A model generated the notes under the pieces. It searched no databases and was not told where the DNA came from. It saw only the letters and a program-made list of their open reading frames with translations. Shown one piece after another: positions 39,446 through 48,729 of a DNA stretch of 64,000 nucleotides; position 1 is the stretch's first letter; the number at the start of each line of letters is the position of its first letter. The position numbers and the translations under genes are program-made. The stretch spans positions 1 through 64,000 of the forward strand of contig JALWRI010000075.1 in assembly GCA_026994225.1 (NCBI GenBank), in the 5' to 3' direction. This stretch comes from Gammaproteobacteria bacterium. Its GTDB lineage: Bacteria > Pseudomonadota > Gammaproteobacteria > GRL18.

Positions 39446-39901
39446 ATGTTATATGAATCAGCATGGGTTGTTGAAGTGCGTCAATCTACGGTATTAGTGC
39501 AGGTAGGTACTCATTCCTCTTGTTCTCATTGTGGTGTGCAACAAAGTTGTAATAACAATATATGGGGGCGTTTATTGCCTGCTTTTTTGCGTGTTCCTTC
39601 CTCTTATTTAGAATTACCCAATATTTTAAATGTTACAACAGGGGATAAAATAGAATTAGCAACAACAGAAAATCATTTATTATTAACAACCTTTGTCGTG
39701 TATTTATTGCCTATTATTGTACTTTTATTTAGTGCCTGGATAGGACAGGTAATCAGTACACAATTATTGTTAGAAGGTGAATTATTCAGTATTTTTTTTG
39801 CTATGATGGGATTTTGGGGAAGTTTGAAGGTGGGTATCAGATTGCTACGTTATTATTATCCTTGTGATATTACGATGGTACGGAAAATAATAGATGAGTG
39901 A
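39446..39901 (+). CDS. rseC: RseC/MucC family positive regulator of sigma-E
   Basis: A 151-residue inner membrane protein. The N-terminal part has a cysteine cluster SSCSHCGVQQSC (Cys at about 25, 28 and 34), then NILNVTTGDKIEL and two membrane segments at about 73-97 and 104-127. RseC modulates sigma-E and is linked to redox and thiol chemistry. ATG 39446 begins MLYESAWVV. The stop overlaps the next start by one or a few bases. Confidence 0.88.
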   Translation: MLYESAWVVEVRQSTVLVQVGTHSSCSHCGVQQSCNNNIWGRLLPAFLRVPSSYLELPNILNVTTGDKIELATTENHLLLTTFVVYLLPIIVLLFSAWIGQVISTQLLLEGELFSIFFAMMGFWGSLKVGIRLLRYYYPCDITMVRKIIDE

Positions 39902-40152
39902 TGGTGCTAATGGATAAGTTATGTATATTGTATTACCGTTTAGGATGTGGTTTATGTGAAGATATGTATCAACAATTACAGGATTTACAACAAGAATATC
40001 CTTTTCACCTAGAAATCAGAGATGTGGATAGTCGGCAAGATTGGCAACAACAATTTTCAAAAAAAGTGCCGGTATTATATGTAGAATTACAGGAAGTTTG
40101 CTATTATTTTCTCGATCAAAAAACATTTATTCAGGCGTTGCAAAGAAAGTAA
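39901..40152 (+). CDS. Glutaredoxin-like thiol protein
   Basis: A small glutaredoxin-fold protein of about 83 residues. YYRLGCGLCEDM contains the CxxC active site, and KVPVLYVE carries the cis-Pro, which fits the glutaredoxin/DUF836 family. It is probably cytoplasmic and translationally coupled to rseC, as the starts at 39898, 39901 and 39910 overlap or closely follow the rseC stop. The placement after a Cys-rich RseC is notable. The partner is unknown. Confidence 0.82.
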   Translation: MVLMDKLCILYYRLGCGLCEDMYQQLQDLQQEYPFHLEIRDVDSRQDWQQQFSKKVPVLYVELQEVCYYFLDQKTFIQALQRK

Positions 40153-40216
40153 ACACTTATAGGAAAAGAAAATTCATCGAAAATTCTCCAACATGAAATA
40201 TCCATAAAAAATGGCA

Positions 40217-40269
40217 TAGCAAGGATACTCCTTCCATAACCTAAGGTTTGGTGGGAGAGGAATTGCTAT
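40217..40269 (+). repeat. Imperfect long hairpin upstream of tnpB remnant
   Basis: TAGCAA (40217-40222) pairs with TTGCTA (40264-40269). Inside, CTCC pairs with GGAG and AACC with GGTT around a TAA loop. No T-tract follows. It lies 68 bases before the tnpB remnant. It could be an IS200/IS605 end hairpin or part of a guide-RNA-like structure; this is inference. Confidence 0.4.
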
Positions 40270-40336
40270 CCCCTGAACTTGCATTTCTAAATTATTGCAT
40301 ACATAATAATCTTACGATACTTGCACAAAAGAAACG

Positions 40337-40732
40337 TTGAGATTGCTTAACACAATGTCGTACCACTCGGTACGTTTGTACAATGTTGGTTTGTATTTGG
40401 TTCGTCAATTCTACTTTGACAACAACAAATACTTGCCTTACGCAAAAAATTATCACGCTTGCAAGGTCAATGAAAATTACAAAATGCTTCTACCCTACGG
40501 TAGATTCAGGCAAAAACTGGTTGCTAAATGTCAGCAGATTGGTATTGAAGTGCATGGGATTGAAGAATCCTACACATCTAAAACATCCTTTTTTGATAAT
40601 GAGTTGGTTTAAAAACAGGATTACTATGTTGGTAAACGCATTAGACGTGGGTTGTTTCGTTCTAAAAATGGTATCCTGGTCAATGCAGATGCCAATAGTT
40701 CAGCAAATATCCTTAGAAAATTTGCAAGTTAA
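40337..40732 (+). pseudogene. tnpB (IS605-family OrfB) remnant, internally deleted
   Basis: One frame reads through 131 codons. The N-terminal part (MSYHSVRLYNVGLYLVRQ, then YLPYAKNYHACKVNENYKML) is the TnpB opening. It then jumps, in frame, to GRFRQKLVAKCQQIGIEVHG and EESYTSKTSFFDNE. A TAA at 40610-40612 breaks it, and the frame continues with YVGKRIRRGLFRSKNGILVN and ADANSSANILRKFAS up to the stop at 40730-40732. The RuvC-I and II regions are deleted; the RuvC-III Asp (DANSSANI) remains. About 600 bases of gene are missing. The start TTG 40337 is arbitrary. Confidence 0.85.
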
Positions 40733-41017
40733 GCAGAAGCTCACGTTGAATCTTGAGCAACTGTATAGAGGCTTCGTAAACAAGCCAGTTAGAGTAAAGT
40801 TTGACACACTATTAAATTCCTCTGCAAAAGCCCCATCTATAACCACTTTAACGGTTTAGGTGAGGTTGTTTACTTCACTCGTGTGCTATTTAGCGTTACA
40901 ATAGCGCATTTTCTCTGCTTTGATGCGTAATATATTGACTTTCTCATAGCAAGAAGGTTAGGAGAAGAGTAATATTGCTGCTACGCTCATTATTAAGGTG
41001 TTTATTTAGGTTATCTT

Positions 41018-42820
41018 GTGTTTGACATAAAATTTATACGTAATTTTTCCATTATAGCGCATATCGATCATGGTAAATCCACATTATCAGATCGACTTAT
41101 TCAAACCTGTGGTGGACTCACTGACAGAGAAATGTCAGAGCAAGTTTTAGATTCTATGGATTTAGAACGAGAACGAGGTATTACGATTAAGGCGCAAAGT
41201 GTTACTTTGCAATATCATGCTAAAGATGGTAATACTTATCTGCTCAATTTTATTGATACCCCAGGACATGTCGATTTTTCTTATGAAGTATCTCGTTCTT
41301 TAGCTGCCTGTGAAGGGGCTTTATTGGTTGTTGATGCATCACAAGGCGTCGAAGCTCAAAGTGTTGCCAATTGTTATACCGCTATTGAACAAGGTCTGGA
41401 AGTTTTACCAATATTAAATAAAATTGATTTACCCTCTTCCGAACCAGAAAGAGTTATTCAGGAAATTGAGGATATTATTGGGATTGAAGCAGAACATGCC
41501 CCTTTAGTGAGTGCAAAAAGTGGAGTAGGTATTGATAAATTGTTAGAGGAAATTATCACCGTAATACCTCCACCTGAAGGTGATATTGATGCGCCCTTGC
41601 AAGCATTGATTATTGATTCATGGTTTGATAATTATTTAGGTGTTGTATCATTGGTGCGTGTTGTACAAGGTACTTTAAAACATAAAGATAAAATTCAGGT
41701 GATGTCCACAGGACAAGGTTATCAAGTTGATAATATCGGTATTTATACCCCTAAAGCATTGGATACCGGTATTTTGCGGGCAGGGGAAGTTGGTTATGTG
41801 ATTGCCGGAATTAAAAATATTGATGGTGCGCCGGTTGGGGATACCTTAACGCATGTTAGTCGAGCTTCTCAACAGGCATTAAGTGGATTTAAAGAAATTC
41901 AGCCCCGTGTTTTTGCCGGGTTATTTCCGGTCTCTTCTGATGAGTATGAGGATTTACGGGATGCTTTAGGTAAATTACGCTTAAATGATGCGGCACTTTT
42001 TTATGAGCCAGAAACATCCCAGGCACTTGGATTTGGTTTTCGTTGTGGTTTTTTAGGTATGTTGCACATGGAAATTGTGCAAGAGCGTTTAGAACGTGAA
42101 TATAATTTAGATTTAGTAACCACTGCACCTACCGTTATTTATGAAGTTGCCCTCAATAATGGTGAGGTAATTAAAATTGATAATCCAGAAAAATTACCCG
42201 ATCTCTCTGAAGTAGAGGAAATACGTGAGCCTATTATTACTGCTAATATTCTATTACCACAAGAATATGTCGGTAATGTAATAGGCTTATGTATTGAAAA
42301 ACGAGGGGTGCAAACCAAGATGCAGTATTTAGGAAATCAAGTGAGTTTATCGTATGAAATGCCTCTCAATGAAGTGGTCTTAGACTTTTTTGATCGCTTA
42401 AAATCAGTGAGTCGAGGTTTTGCATCATTGGACTATCATTTTAAATGTTTTCAATCAGCAGATTTAGTGAAGTTAGATATCTTGGTCAATGGAGATAAAG
42501 TGGATTCTTTATCTTTAATTGTACATAGAGATAAAGCGCAACTGAGAGGGAGAGAGTTAGTAGAAAAAATGAAAGAGTTAATTCATAGACAGATGTTTGA
42601 TATTGCGATACAAGCTGCTATCAGCACTAAAATTATTGCCAGAACAACCGTTAAGGCACTACGTAAAAATGTTACAGCAAAATGTTATGGTGGAGATGTA
42701 ACACGGAAAAGAAAATTATTAGAAAAACAAAAGGCAGGTAAAAAACGTATGAAGCAAGTAGGTAATGTTGAAATTCCACAAGAAGCATTTTTAGCTGTTT
42801 TACATATTGGTAAGGAATAA
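41018..42820 (+). CDS. lepA: Elongation factor 4 (back-translocating GTPase LepA)
   Basis: A 600-residue ribosomal GTPase, the family length. G1 is [11 protein letters not shown]2 surrounds RERGITIK, G3 is DTPGHVDF and G4 is NKIDLPSS. The LepA-specific C-terminal domain has [20 protein letters not shown] and ends with [15 protein letters not shown]. It acts on stalled ribosomes in elongation. Start is GTG 41018. It leads the conserved lepA-lepB-DUF4845-rnc-era run, with lepB six bases downstream. Confidence 0.97.
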   Translation: MFDIKFIRNFSIIAHIDHGKSTLSDRLIQTCGGLTDREMSEQVLDSMDLERERGITIKAQSVTLQYHAKDGNTYLLNFIDTPGHVDFSYEVSRSLAACEGALLVVDASQGVEAQSVANCYTAIEQGLEVLPILNKIDLPSSEPERVIQEIEDIIGIEAEHAPLVSAKSGVGIDKLLEEIITVIPPPEGDIDAPLQALIIDSWFDNYLGVVSLVRVVQGTLKHKDKIQVMSTGQGYQVDNIGIYTPKALDTGILRAGEVGYVIAGIKNIDGAPVGDTLTHVSRASQQALSGFKEIQPRVFAGLFPVSSDEYEDLRDALGKLRLNDAALFYEPETSQALGFGFRCGFLGMLHMEIVQERLEREYNLDLVTTAPTVIYEVALNNGEVIKIDNPEKLPDLSEVEEIREPIITANILLPQEYVGNVIGLCIEKRGVQTKMQYLGNQVSLSYEMPLNEVVLDFFDRLKSVSRGFASLDYHFKCFQSADLVKLDILVNGDKVDSLSLIVHRDKAQLRGRELVEKMKELIHRQMFDIAIQAAISTKIIARTTVKALRKNVTAKCYGGDVTRKRKLLEKQKAGKKRMKQVGNVEIPQEAFLAVLHIGKE

Positions 42821-42825
42821 AGACG

Positions 42826-43638
42826 ATGAATGCACCTTCTCCAGGGATCAATATTGAATTAGTTTTGGTCGTATTATCTTTTCTTTCCGGACTCATTTGG
42901 GCTATCGATCATTGGGTATTTTTACCTAAGCGTCAAGTAGCAAAAGAACAGGGAAACGAGCTTGCTCAACCGTTAATTGCAGAATATGCTCGTTCTTTGT
43001 TTCCTATTTTTTTTATTGTGTTATTACTGCGTTCTTTTTTATTTGAGCCATTTCGTATTCCTTCTAAATCCATGATGCCGACATTATTAGTAGGTGATTT
43101 TATTTTGGTAAATAAATATACCTATGGATTACGTTTGCCGGTATTACATACTAAAATTATGGATATTAATACGCCACAGCGAGGAGATGTGGTGGTGTTT
43201 CGTTATCCTCGTCGTCCTGAAATTAATTATATTAAACGCTTAATCGGTGTACCGGGTGACCATATTGTCTATAAAAATAAGCATGTTTATGTCAATGGTA
43301 AATTGGAAAAACAACAGCTTATAGGAAAATATCCAATATGGTGTAGTGATGATAGAAGTTTTTTAGAGGGTAGAAGTTGCTCACATCTGACTGAGAATTT
43401 AGAAGGTAAGCAGCATGATATATTAATACGTGAAGAAGCACCTGTTTTATATCATGAATTTATTATACCAGAAGGACAATATTTTATGATGGGAGATAAT
43501 AGAGATAACAGTAATGATAGCCGTTTTTGGGGTACTGTTCCAGAAGAAAATTTAGTAGGTAGAGCGGTATTGGTTTGGATGAGTTGGGATTGGGGACACG
43601 GAATTTCATGGCAACGTATTGGTAATGTGATAGATTAA
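42826..43638 (+). CDS. lepB: Signal peptidase I
   Basis: A 270-residue inner membrane protease that removes signal sequences. Two membrane segments lie at about residues 6-26 and 54-75, in line with LepB topology. Catalytic Ser is in RIPSKSMMPTLL and Lys in YIKRLIGVPGD; GDNRDNSNDSRFWG is the conserved box. The E. coli protein is larger (324). The order lepA-lepB is standard. Start ATG 42826 lies 6 bases after lepA. Confidence 0.96.
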   Translation: MNAPSPGINIELVLVVLSFLSGLIWAIDHWVFLPKRQVAKEQGNELAQPLIAEYARSLFPIFFIVLLLRSFLFEPFRIPSKSMMPTLLVGDFILVNKYTYGLRLPVLHTKIMDINTPQRGDVVVFRYPRRPEINYIKRLIGVPGDHIVYKNKHVYVNGKLEKQQLIGKYPIWCSDDRSFLEGRSCSHLTENLEGKQHDILIREEAPVLYHEFIIPEGQYFMMGDNRDNSNDSRFWGTVPEENLVGRAVLVWMSWDWGHGISWQRIGNVID

Positions 43639-43694
43639 TAGTAGAATAAAAAATTGGTTCATTGGATTCGTTTAAATACTGTAAGGATAAATAT

Positions 43695-44069
43695 ATGTAT
43701 GCAATAAATAAACAACATGGTATGACCGCAGGTGGCTGGATTATGGTTATTGGTTTAATTGCTTTTTTTGCTTTAACAGGGATGAAATTATTTCCCATTT
43801 ATATGCAATCTATCACCATTGATGGAGTGTTAAAATCAATGAAAGAAGAACCGGGTATTGTCAAAAAAACGGAGCGGCAAATTCAAAAAATGATTTGGTC
43901 ACGGTTGTTGGTTAACCAGATAGAGAATGTGAAACAAGATGATTTTTATATTGAAAAAAATGGGGATGTATTATTAATATCGGTAGAGTATGAAGATCGC
44001 CGAGATTATTTGGGTAATCTCGATGTGATTGCATCCTTTAAAAAAGAAATTGAAATTGTACGTAATTAA
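43695..44069 (+). CDS. DUF4845 domain membrane protein
   Basis: A 124-residue protein with one N-terminal membrane segment (about residues 13-33, GGWIMVIGLIAFFALTGMKL) and a small extracytoplasmic domain. It fits the DUF4845 family that lies between lepB and rnc in many gammaproteobacteria. Function is unknown. ATG 43695 follows AAGGA. It is followed directly by rnc. Confidence 0.9.
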   Translation: MYAINKQHGMTAGGWIMVIGLIAFFALTGMKLFPIYMQSITIDGVLKSMKEEPGIVKKTERQIQKMIWSRLLVNQIENVKQDDFYIEKNGDVLLISVEYEDRRDYLGNLDVIASFKKEIEIVRN

Positions 44070-44084
44070 TTGTGTATTGAGATA

Positions 44085-44750
44085 ATGCATTATCATCTAT
44101 TATATAAACATTTAAAATATCAGTTTGTTAACGTTGATTTATTACAATTAGCGTTAACACATCGTAGTGCATGTAGTAAAAATAATGAACGCCTGGAATT
44201 TTTAGGCGATGCCATTTTGGGGTATGTGATTGCTGATGCCTTATATCAAGCCTATCCGTATGTTGCAGAAGGACATTTAAGTCGTTATCGAGCGAGTTTA
44301 GTCAAACAGGCTACGTTAGCGGAGATTGCCCGAGAATTTCAATTAGGTGAGTATCTACGATTGGGAACAGGAGAGTTAAAAAGTGGGGGATTTAATCGCA
44401 GCTCTATCTTGGCTGATGCAGTAGAAGCTATTATTGGTGCTATTTTTTTGGATGCAGAGATGGATACTGTACAACAATGTATTTTATCCTGGTATGGTGA
44501 ACGAATAAACAAGGTAGATTGTGTACATTTAAAAGATCCAAAAACCCGTTTACAAGAATTTTTACAATCAAGACGATTATCATTACCTAAATATCAGGTA
44601 TTAAAAATAGATGGCGTAGATCATCAACAAATATTTACAGTACAATGTTATATTGAGGGGATTGACAAAAATTTACAAGCACAAGGAAAAAGCAGGAGAA
44701 AAGCAGAACAAGAAGTTGCAGAAAAAGCCATTCAGTTATTAGGTGTATAA
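44085..44750 (+). CDS. rnc: Ribonuclease III
   Basis: RNase III cuts double-stranded RNA in rRNA maturation and regulation. From ATG 44085 it has 221 residues; an in-frame TTG at 44070 would add five. The catalytic signature ERLEFLGDAILGYVIAD lies near residue 31 and the second acidic site is in DAVEAIIGAIFLD. A dsRNA-binding domain (DPKTRLQEFLQ to GKSRRKAEQEVAEKA) ends the protein. It lies between DUF4845 and era in the conserved order. Confidence 0.96.
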   Translation: MHYHLLYKHLKYQFVNVDLLQLALTHRSACSKNNERLEFLGDAILGYVIADALYQAYPYVAEGHLSRYRASLVKQATLAEIAREFQLGEYLRLGTGELKSGGFNRSSILADAVEAIIGAIFLDAEMDTVQQCILSWYGERINKVDCVHLKDPKTRLQEFLQSRRLSLPKYQVLKIDGVDHQQIFTVQCYIEGIDKNLQAQGKSRRKAEQEVAEKAIQLLGV

Positions 44751-44752
44751 AC

Positions 44753-45655
44753 GTGCCGAAAAAAATATTTCACTCTGGGTTTGTTGCGATTTTAGGCAGG
44801 CCTAATGTAGGGAAATCTACATTATTAAATCAGATATTACAGTATCATTTAAGTATTACTTCACATAAACCACAAACAACCCGTCATCGTATTTTAGGAG
44901 TGAAAAATACTGCAAATACACAAGTTATTTACTTAGATACGCCAGGTTTACAACAAAATTTTAAGCAAGCCTTGCATCGCTATATGAATAAAACCGCAAG
45001 AGCTGCGGTAAATGATGTGGATGCAGTTATTTTTGTTATTGAAGCAAATGTATGGAAAGCAGAAGACGACTACGTATTAGCAACATTACAAAATATTACT
45101 ATACCCATCATTTTAGTAATAAATAAAATCGATACGATTAAAGATAAAGTAGTATTATTACCTTTTTTAGAAAAAGTAAATAGTAAGCACTCTTTTCACA
45201 AGGTGATTCCGTTATCGGCTAAAAAAAATATTCAAGTATCTACTTTAGAAGAAAGTATAACACCGTTATTAAAAACAGATTTTGCTTATTTTGATATACA
45301 GCAAATTACAGATCGCAGTGATAGGTTTATTGCAGCAGAATTAATCCGTGAGCAATTAATTCGTTTCTTAGGGCAAGAATTACCTTATGCAACAACGGTA
45401 GAAATTGAAAAATTTGAAGAAACAGAAAGCATTATTCGTATTGCAGCAGTGATATGGGTAGAACGGCAGCAACAAAAATCTATTGTAATTGGTAAAAAAG
45501 GACAACGATTAAAAGAAATAGGGACTAACGCACGTTTAGCTATGGAGCGTTTGTACGCAATAAAAGTGTATATAAATGTATGGGTAAAAGTGAAAGAAGG
45601 TTGGTCAAATGATGAACGGGCTTTACAAAGTCTAGGCTATTTGGATGAGAATTAA
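44753..45655 (+). CDS. era: GTPase Era
   Basis: A 300-residue GTPase for 16S rRNA and 30S maturation. G1 is GRPNVGKSTLLNQ, G3 DTPGLQQ, G4 NKIDTIKD. The KH domain contains IVIGKKGQRLKEIGTNAR. Start is GTG 44753, 2 bases after the rnc stop. recO, which often follows in this order, is not next; a 120-bp gap leads to a convergent M61 gene. Confidence 0.96.
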   Translation: MPKKIFHSGFVAILGRPNVGKSTLLNQILQYHLSITSHKPQTTRHRILGVKNTANTQVIYLDTPGLQQNFKQALHRYMNKTARAAVNDVDAVIFVIEANVWKAEDDYVLATLQNITIPIILVINKIDTIKDKVVLLPFLEKVNSKHSFHKVIPLSAKKNIQVSTLEESITPLLKTDFAYFDIQQITDRSDRFIAAELIREQLIRFLGQELPYATTVEIEKFEETESIIRIAAVIWVERQQQKSIVIGKKGQRLKEIGTNARLAMERLYAIKVYINVWVKVKEGWSNDERALQSLGYLDEN

Positions 45656-45774
45656 TCCATGTCTGAGGTGTCAAAACTCTTTTCTGTATATCTGTTACAT
45701 CGAAAAGCGTATAAAAATGGGGGCATATGTTGACAGGTATAAAGAACTCTATGGTACTACTTAGCCAAATTTTT

Positions 45775-47601
45775 TTATTCAGGGTGTAACCAGTGTTGGC
45801 GATATTGTTGTTGCTCAGTCGTTGCATTTTCTTGTAGATATAAATCGCAAACATTTTCTTGTGGTAATTGTAAGATAAGCGATTTTTCTAACAGCTCATC
45901 ACGTCGAAAAATATGCAACGTTAACATATCACCTGGTTGATAACGAGATAATAAAGTATCAATATTATTATCTGCCCGTAAGCCATTGATAGCTATAATT
46001 TCATCTCCACTGGCAAGCCCTGCTTGTTGAGCGCTGCCATAATCAAAAATATGGGTAATTTGGGTATTTTTTACACGCATACCCCAATCTACACATAGTT
46101 GTTGTATAGCGGCTTTTTGTAATGACTGTTCTCCGCCTCTATCTTGATTATTTATTGCAGGACGAAAATGTTGTGTGATACCCATTTGAGAAAAAAATTG
46201 GTGTAAATCAATATCCTGTGTACTACGTAAAATATAATTAAAAAATTCATGGAGTGAGGTATTTGCCAATTCTTCAGCAATTAATTCTATATCGCTATCC
46301 ATAACACCAATACCAGGTTCACCATAACGTTGCCATAAAATTTGCATCAGATCATCTAATGAACGAGTGTGATTGCTATAATTGCGAATGGTCATATCTA
46401 AAGCAAAAGCGGCTAAAGCCCCTTTAGCATAATAACTGACAATAGCGTTGGGGGCATTTTCATTTTGCTGATAAAAAGTTGTCCAGGCATTAAAACTCGA
46501 TTGCTGTAGGGTTTGTTTTGTTCGACCATTATGGCGGTAGACACGGGTAATGGTTTTAGCAAATAGACTTAAGTACTCTTCATCATTGATGCAACCAGAT
46601 CGCACTAAAGCTAAATCATCATAATAAGAGGTGATACCCTCAAATGCCCACAATAGTGTTGTATAGTTTTCTTGTTCTAAATGATAAGGAGTAAATGCTG
46701 TTGGCTTGATGCGTTTAACATTCCAACTATGAAAATACTCATGGCTACATAAGCCTAAAAAAGTTTGATAGGCATCTGTCATTTTTGCTTGATAACGGCT
46801 GGGTAAATCATTACGACTAGAGAGTAATGCAGAAGAAGAGCGGTGCTCTAATCCTCCATATCCTTCACCCACTGTAAGATGAATAAAAAGATACTCTTTA
46901 AATGGGATATGATATTGGAAAAAAGAGATATGTTGCTGACATATTTTTTGTAGATCCTTTTTTATTCGGGAAAAATCGGTATCAGGATGGAGGCGACCAT
47001 TAAATACAATATGATGGGGAATAGTTTCTACACTAAAATCGAGTACCATAAAATCGGATATTTCAACAGGATGATCAATCAGTTCTTCATAATCTGCACA
47101 ATGATATAAACCAAATTCATATTGCTCACAATCCATTCTAGGCATAGTAGTGGCGACTTTCCAGTTATCATACCCGCCACTATCTGGGGGTAAAATAAGT
47201 ACATCACAAGATTTATGGGTTTGTCCTTCTACGGCAAGAAAAACACTGCTACCATTAAAAAAAGCATGTTGGGTATCTAAATGAGCAGAACGTACCGATA
47301 AATCCCAGGCATAGACATCATAACTGATTGTAAGAGCATGATGGCAGGGTTCACATAGCCAGGTTTGTTTATCTAATTGTTTAATAGCAATATCTTTACC
47401 ATTGCTCTGAGCATGTATCTGGATAATATTTTTAGCAAAATCACGGATCATATAACTCCCAGGAATCCATGCTGGAAGTGAAAATTTTTGTCCCTGATAA
47501 GCCGGATCATCAACAGTAACTTGCACAGTAAAGATATGCGCTTTAGGATGAGAAGGAATAATTTGGTAATGAATGCTATAAGGTGGTGTATCAATAGACA
47601 T
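45775..47601 (-). CDS. M61 family peptidase with PDZ domain
   Basis: A 608-residue cytoplasmic or peripheral metallopeptidase of the M61 (glycyl aminopeptidase) family. The N-terminal beta domain is followed by the zinc site HEYFHSWNVKRIKP (His287, His291) and WAFEGITSYYDDL with the Glu ligand. FFNYILR and a C-terminal PDZ domain (about 490-575, with GSAQQAGLASGDEIIAINGL) follow. I see no signal sequence. Substrates are unknown. It is convergent with era. Confidence 0.92.
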   Translation of the reverse strand: MSIDTPPYSIHYQIIPSHPKAHIFTVQVTVDDPAYQGQKFSLPAWIPGSYMIRDFAKNIIQIHAQSNGKDIAIKQLDKQTWLCEPCHHALTISYDVYAWDLSVRSAHLDTQHAFFNGSSVFLAVEGQTHKSCDVLILPPDSGGYDNWKVATTMPRMDCEQYEFGLYHCADYEELIDHPVEISDFMVLDFSVETIPHHIVFNGRLHPDTDFSRIKKDLQKICQQHISFFQYHIPFKEYLFIHLTVGEGYGGLEHRSSSALLSSRNDLPSRYQAKMTDAYQTFLGLCSHEYFHSWNVKRIKPTAFTPYHLEQENYTTLLWAFEGITSYYDDLALVRSGCINDEEYLSLFAKTITRVYRHNGRTKQTLQQSSFNAWTTFYQQNENAPNAIVSYYAKGALAAFALDMTIRNYSNHTRSLDDLMQILWQRYGEPGIGVMDSDIELIAEELANTSLHEFFNYILRSTQDIDLHQFFSQMGITQHFRPAINNQDRGGEQSLQKAAIQQLCVDWGMRVKNTQITHIFDYGSAQQAGLASGDEIIAINGLRADNNIDTLLSRYQPGDMLTLHIFRRDELLEKSLILQLPQENVCDLYLQENATTEQQQYRQHWLHPE

Positions 47602-47649
47602 AAAATAAAATCCCCTAATATTATTATTATATGATTATTCTATCAGAGA

Positions 47650-48729
47650 TTAAGCGACAGGTTTATCTTTTTTAGGGATAACTCCAGAGGGAAGCAATGT
47701 TTGTATAAATTTTTTACGTAAATGCTGTATCAGTTGTGAGAGGGTTATCTCTTTTGTTAAAGGGATAGGACGGCAATATTGTAAGGCTTTTAAACCTACT
47801 TTTGCTGTAAGTATCCCAGCACCTAATCCCTGTCCTAAACGTGCAGACATAATAGCGCCACTACTTTGTGCAAAAACACTTGATCCGGCTTCAGTGACTA
47901 ATTCACTAACACCTGTGAATACGAGATTAAGCGTCACTGCTTTAGCAAGTTGTAGACTACCAAAGATACCTGGATGAACACCATACAATTTAGCAATTTC
48001 ACGGATCATACGTAAGTTACGCCAGAGAGAAAATAACATATCTAAAGAAGCCATAGGGCTAACACTGATGGCAATGGCCGTTTGAGAAGAATACTTAAGA
48101 ATAATATGTTGTGCTTTTTCATCGAGGGGTGTCAGTATGATACGTTGAAATAATATGAAATTATCTTCTTGATCATGATGTGCCTGTTGTGCAAGTTGAT
48201 ATTCTTGTATAAGAGGGACATACGCAGGTTTATATTGATATAGTTGTAATAATTGTTGGAAATGCTGATTATGTGTCGTTAAGGAGGTGGCATTTTCTTG
48301 TGAATAAAACTGTTGTAAGTGGTTAATATTTTGTAATAATTGAATGGCTTTATATTCTTTCCAACAAATAACGCCAAGAAAGAAAAAAACACTCGCAAAT
48401 AATCCACTAAATAATATCCCTGCAAAGGAGTTATGTTGCATAACTTGCAGAACAAAAGTAATACTATCATAACTGAGTATGGCAATAAAAAGCAGAGCGA
48501 TACTGATAGCAAGTTTAGTAAATAAATGGCTATTTAAGCGTGCAGTGGTAGTGGTACTATTATCTGAAGAAGGCGTAACTGTAACGGCATGATGGGGTTT
48601 GCTATCCTCTGATAACGGTATATCATCATCTAAGATGGTAGCTTGTTGCCATGTGGGTAGATCATTTTTATCAGTATCTGATAGTGTTTTAGTGTGTGCT
48701 GCTTGCCATTTTTTGTTATCATCATTCAC
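47650..48729 (-). CDS. ycjF: YcjF/DUF697 (TIGR01620) inner membrane protein
   Basis: A 359-residue membrane protein. A polar N-terminus (about 75 residues) precedes two membrane segments at about 68-88 and 98-117 and a cytoplasmic helical part. ISVSPMASLDMLFSLWRNLR, MIREIAKLYGVHPGI and ARLGQGLGAGILTAKVGLKA are typical of the family. It pairs with the YcjX ATPase upstream. In E. coli the pair belongs to the phage-shock regulon, but no psp gene lies here. Its start overlaps the ycjX stop by 4 bases. Confidence 0.88.
   Translation of the reverse strand: MNDDNKKWQAAHTKTLSDTDKNDLPTWQQATILDDDIPLSEDSKPHHAVTVTPSSDNSTTTTARLNSHLFTKLAISIALLFIAILSYDSITFVLQVMQHNSFAGILFSGLFASVFFFLGVICWKEYKAIQLLQNINHLQQFYSQENATSLTTHNQHFQQLLQLYQYKPAYVPLIQEYQLAQQAHHDQEDNFILFQRIILTPLDEKAQHIILKYSSQTAIAISVSPMASLDMLFSLWRNLRMIREIAKLYGVHPGIFGSLQLAKAVTLNLVFTGVSELVTEAGSSVFAQSSGAIMSARLGQGLGAGILTAKVGLKALQYCRPIPLTKEITLSQLIQHLRKKFIQTLLPSGVIPKKDKPVA

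Noticed and set aside
45656-45774. Gap between era and the M61 gene, where recO might be expected
   Set aside because: Only about 120 bp and no recO fragment could be recognised.
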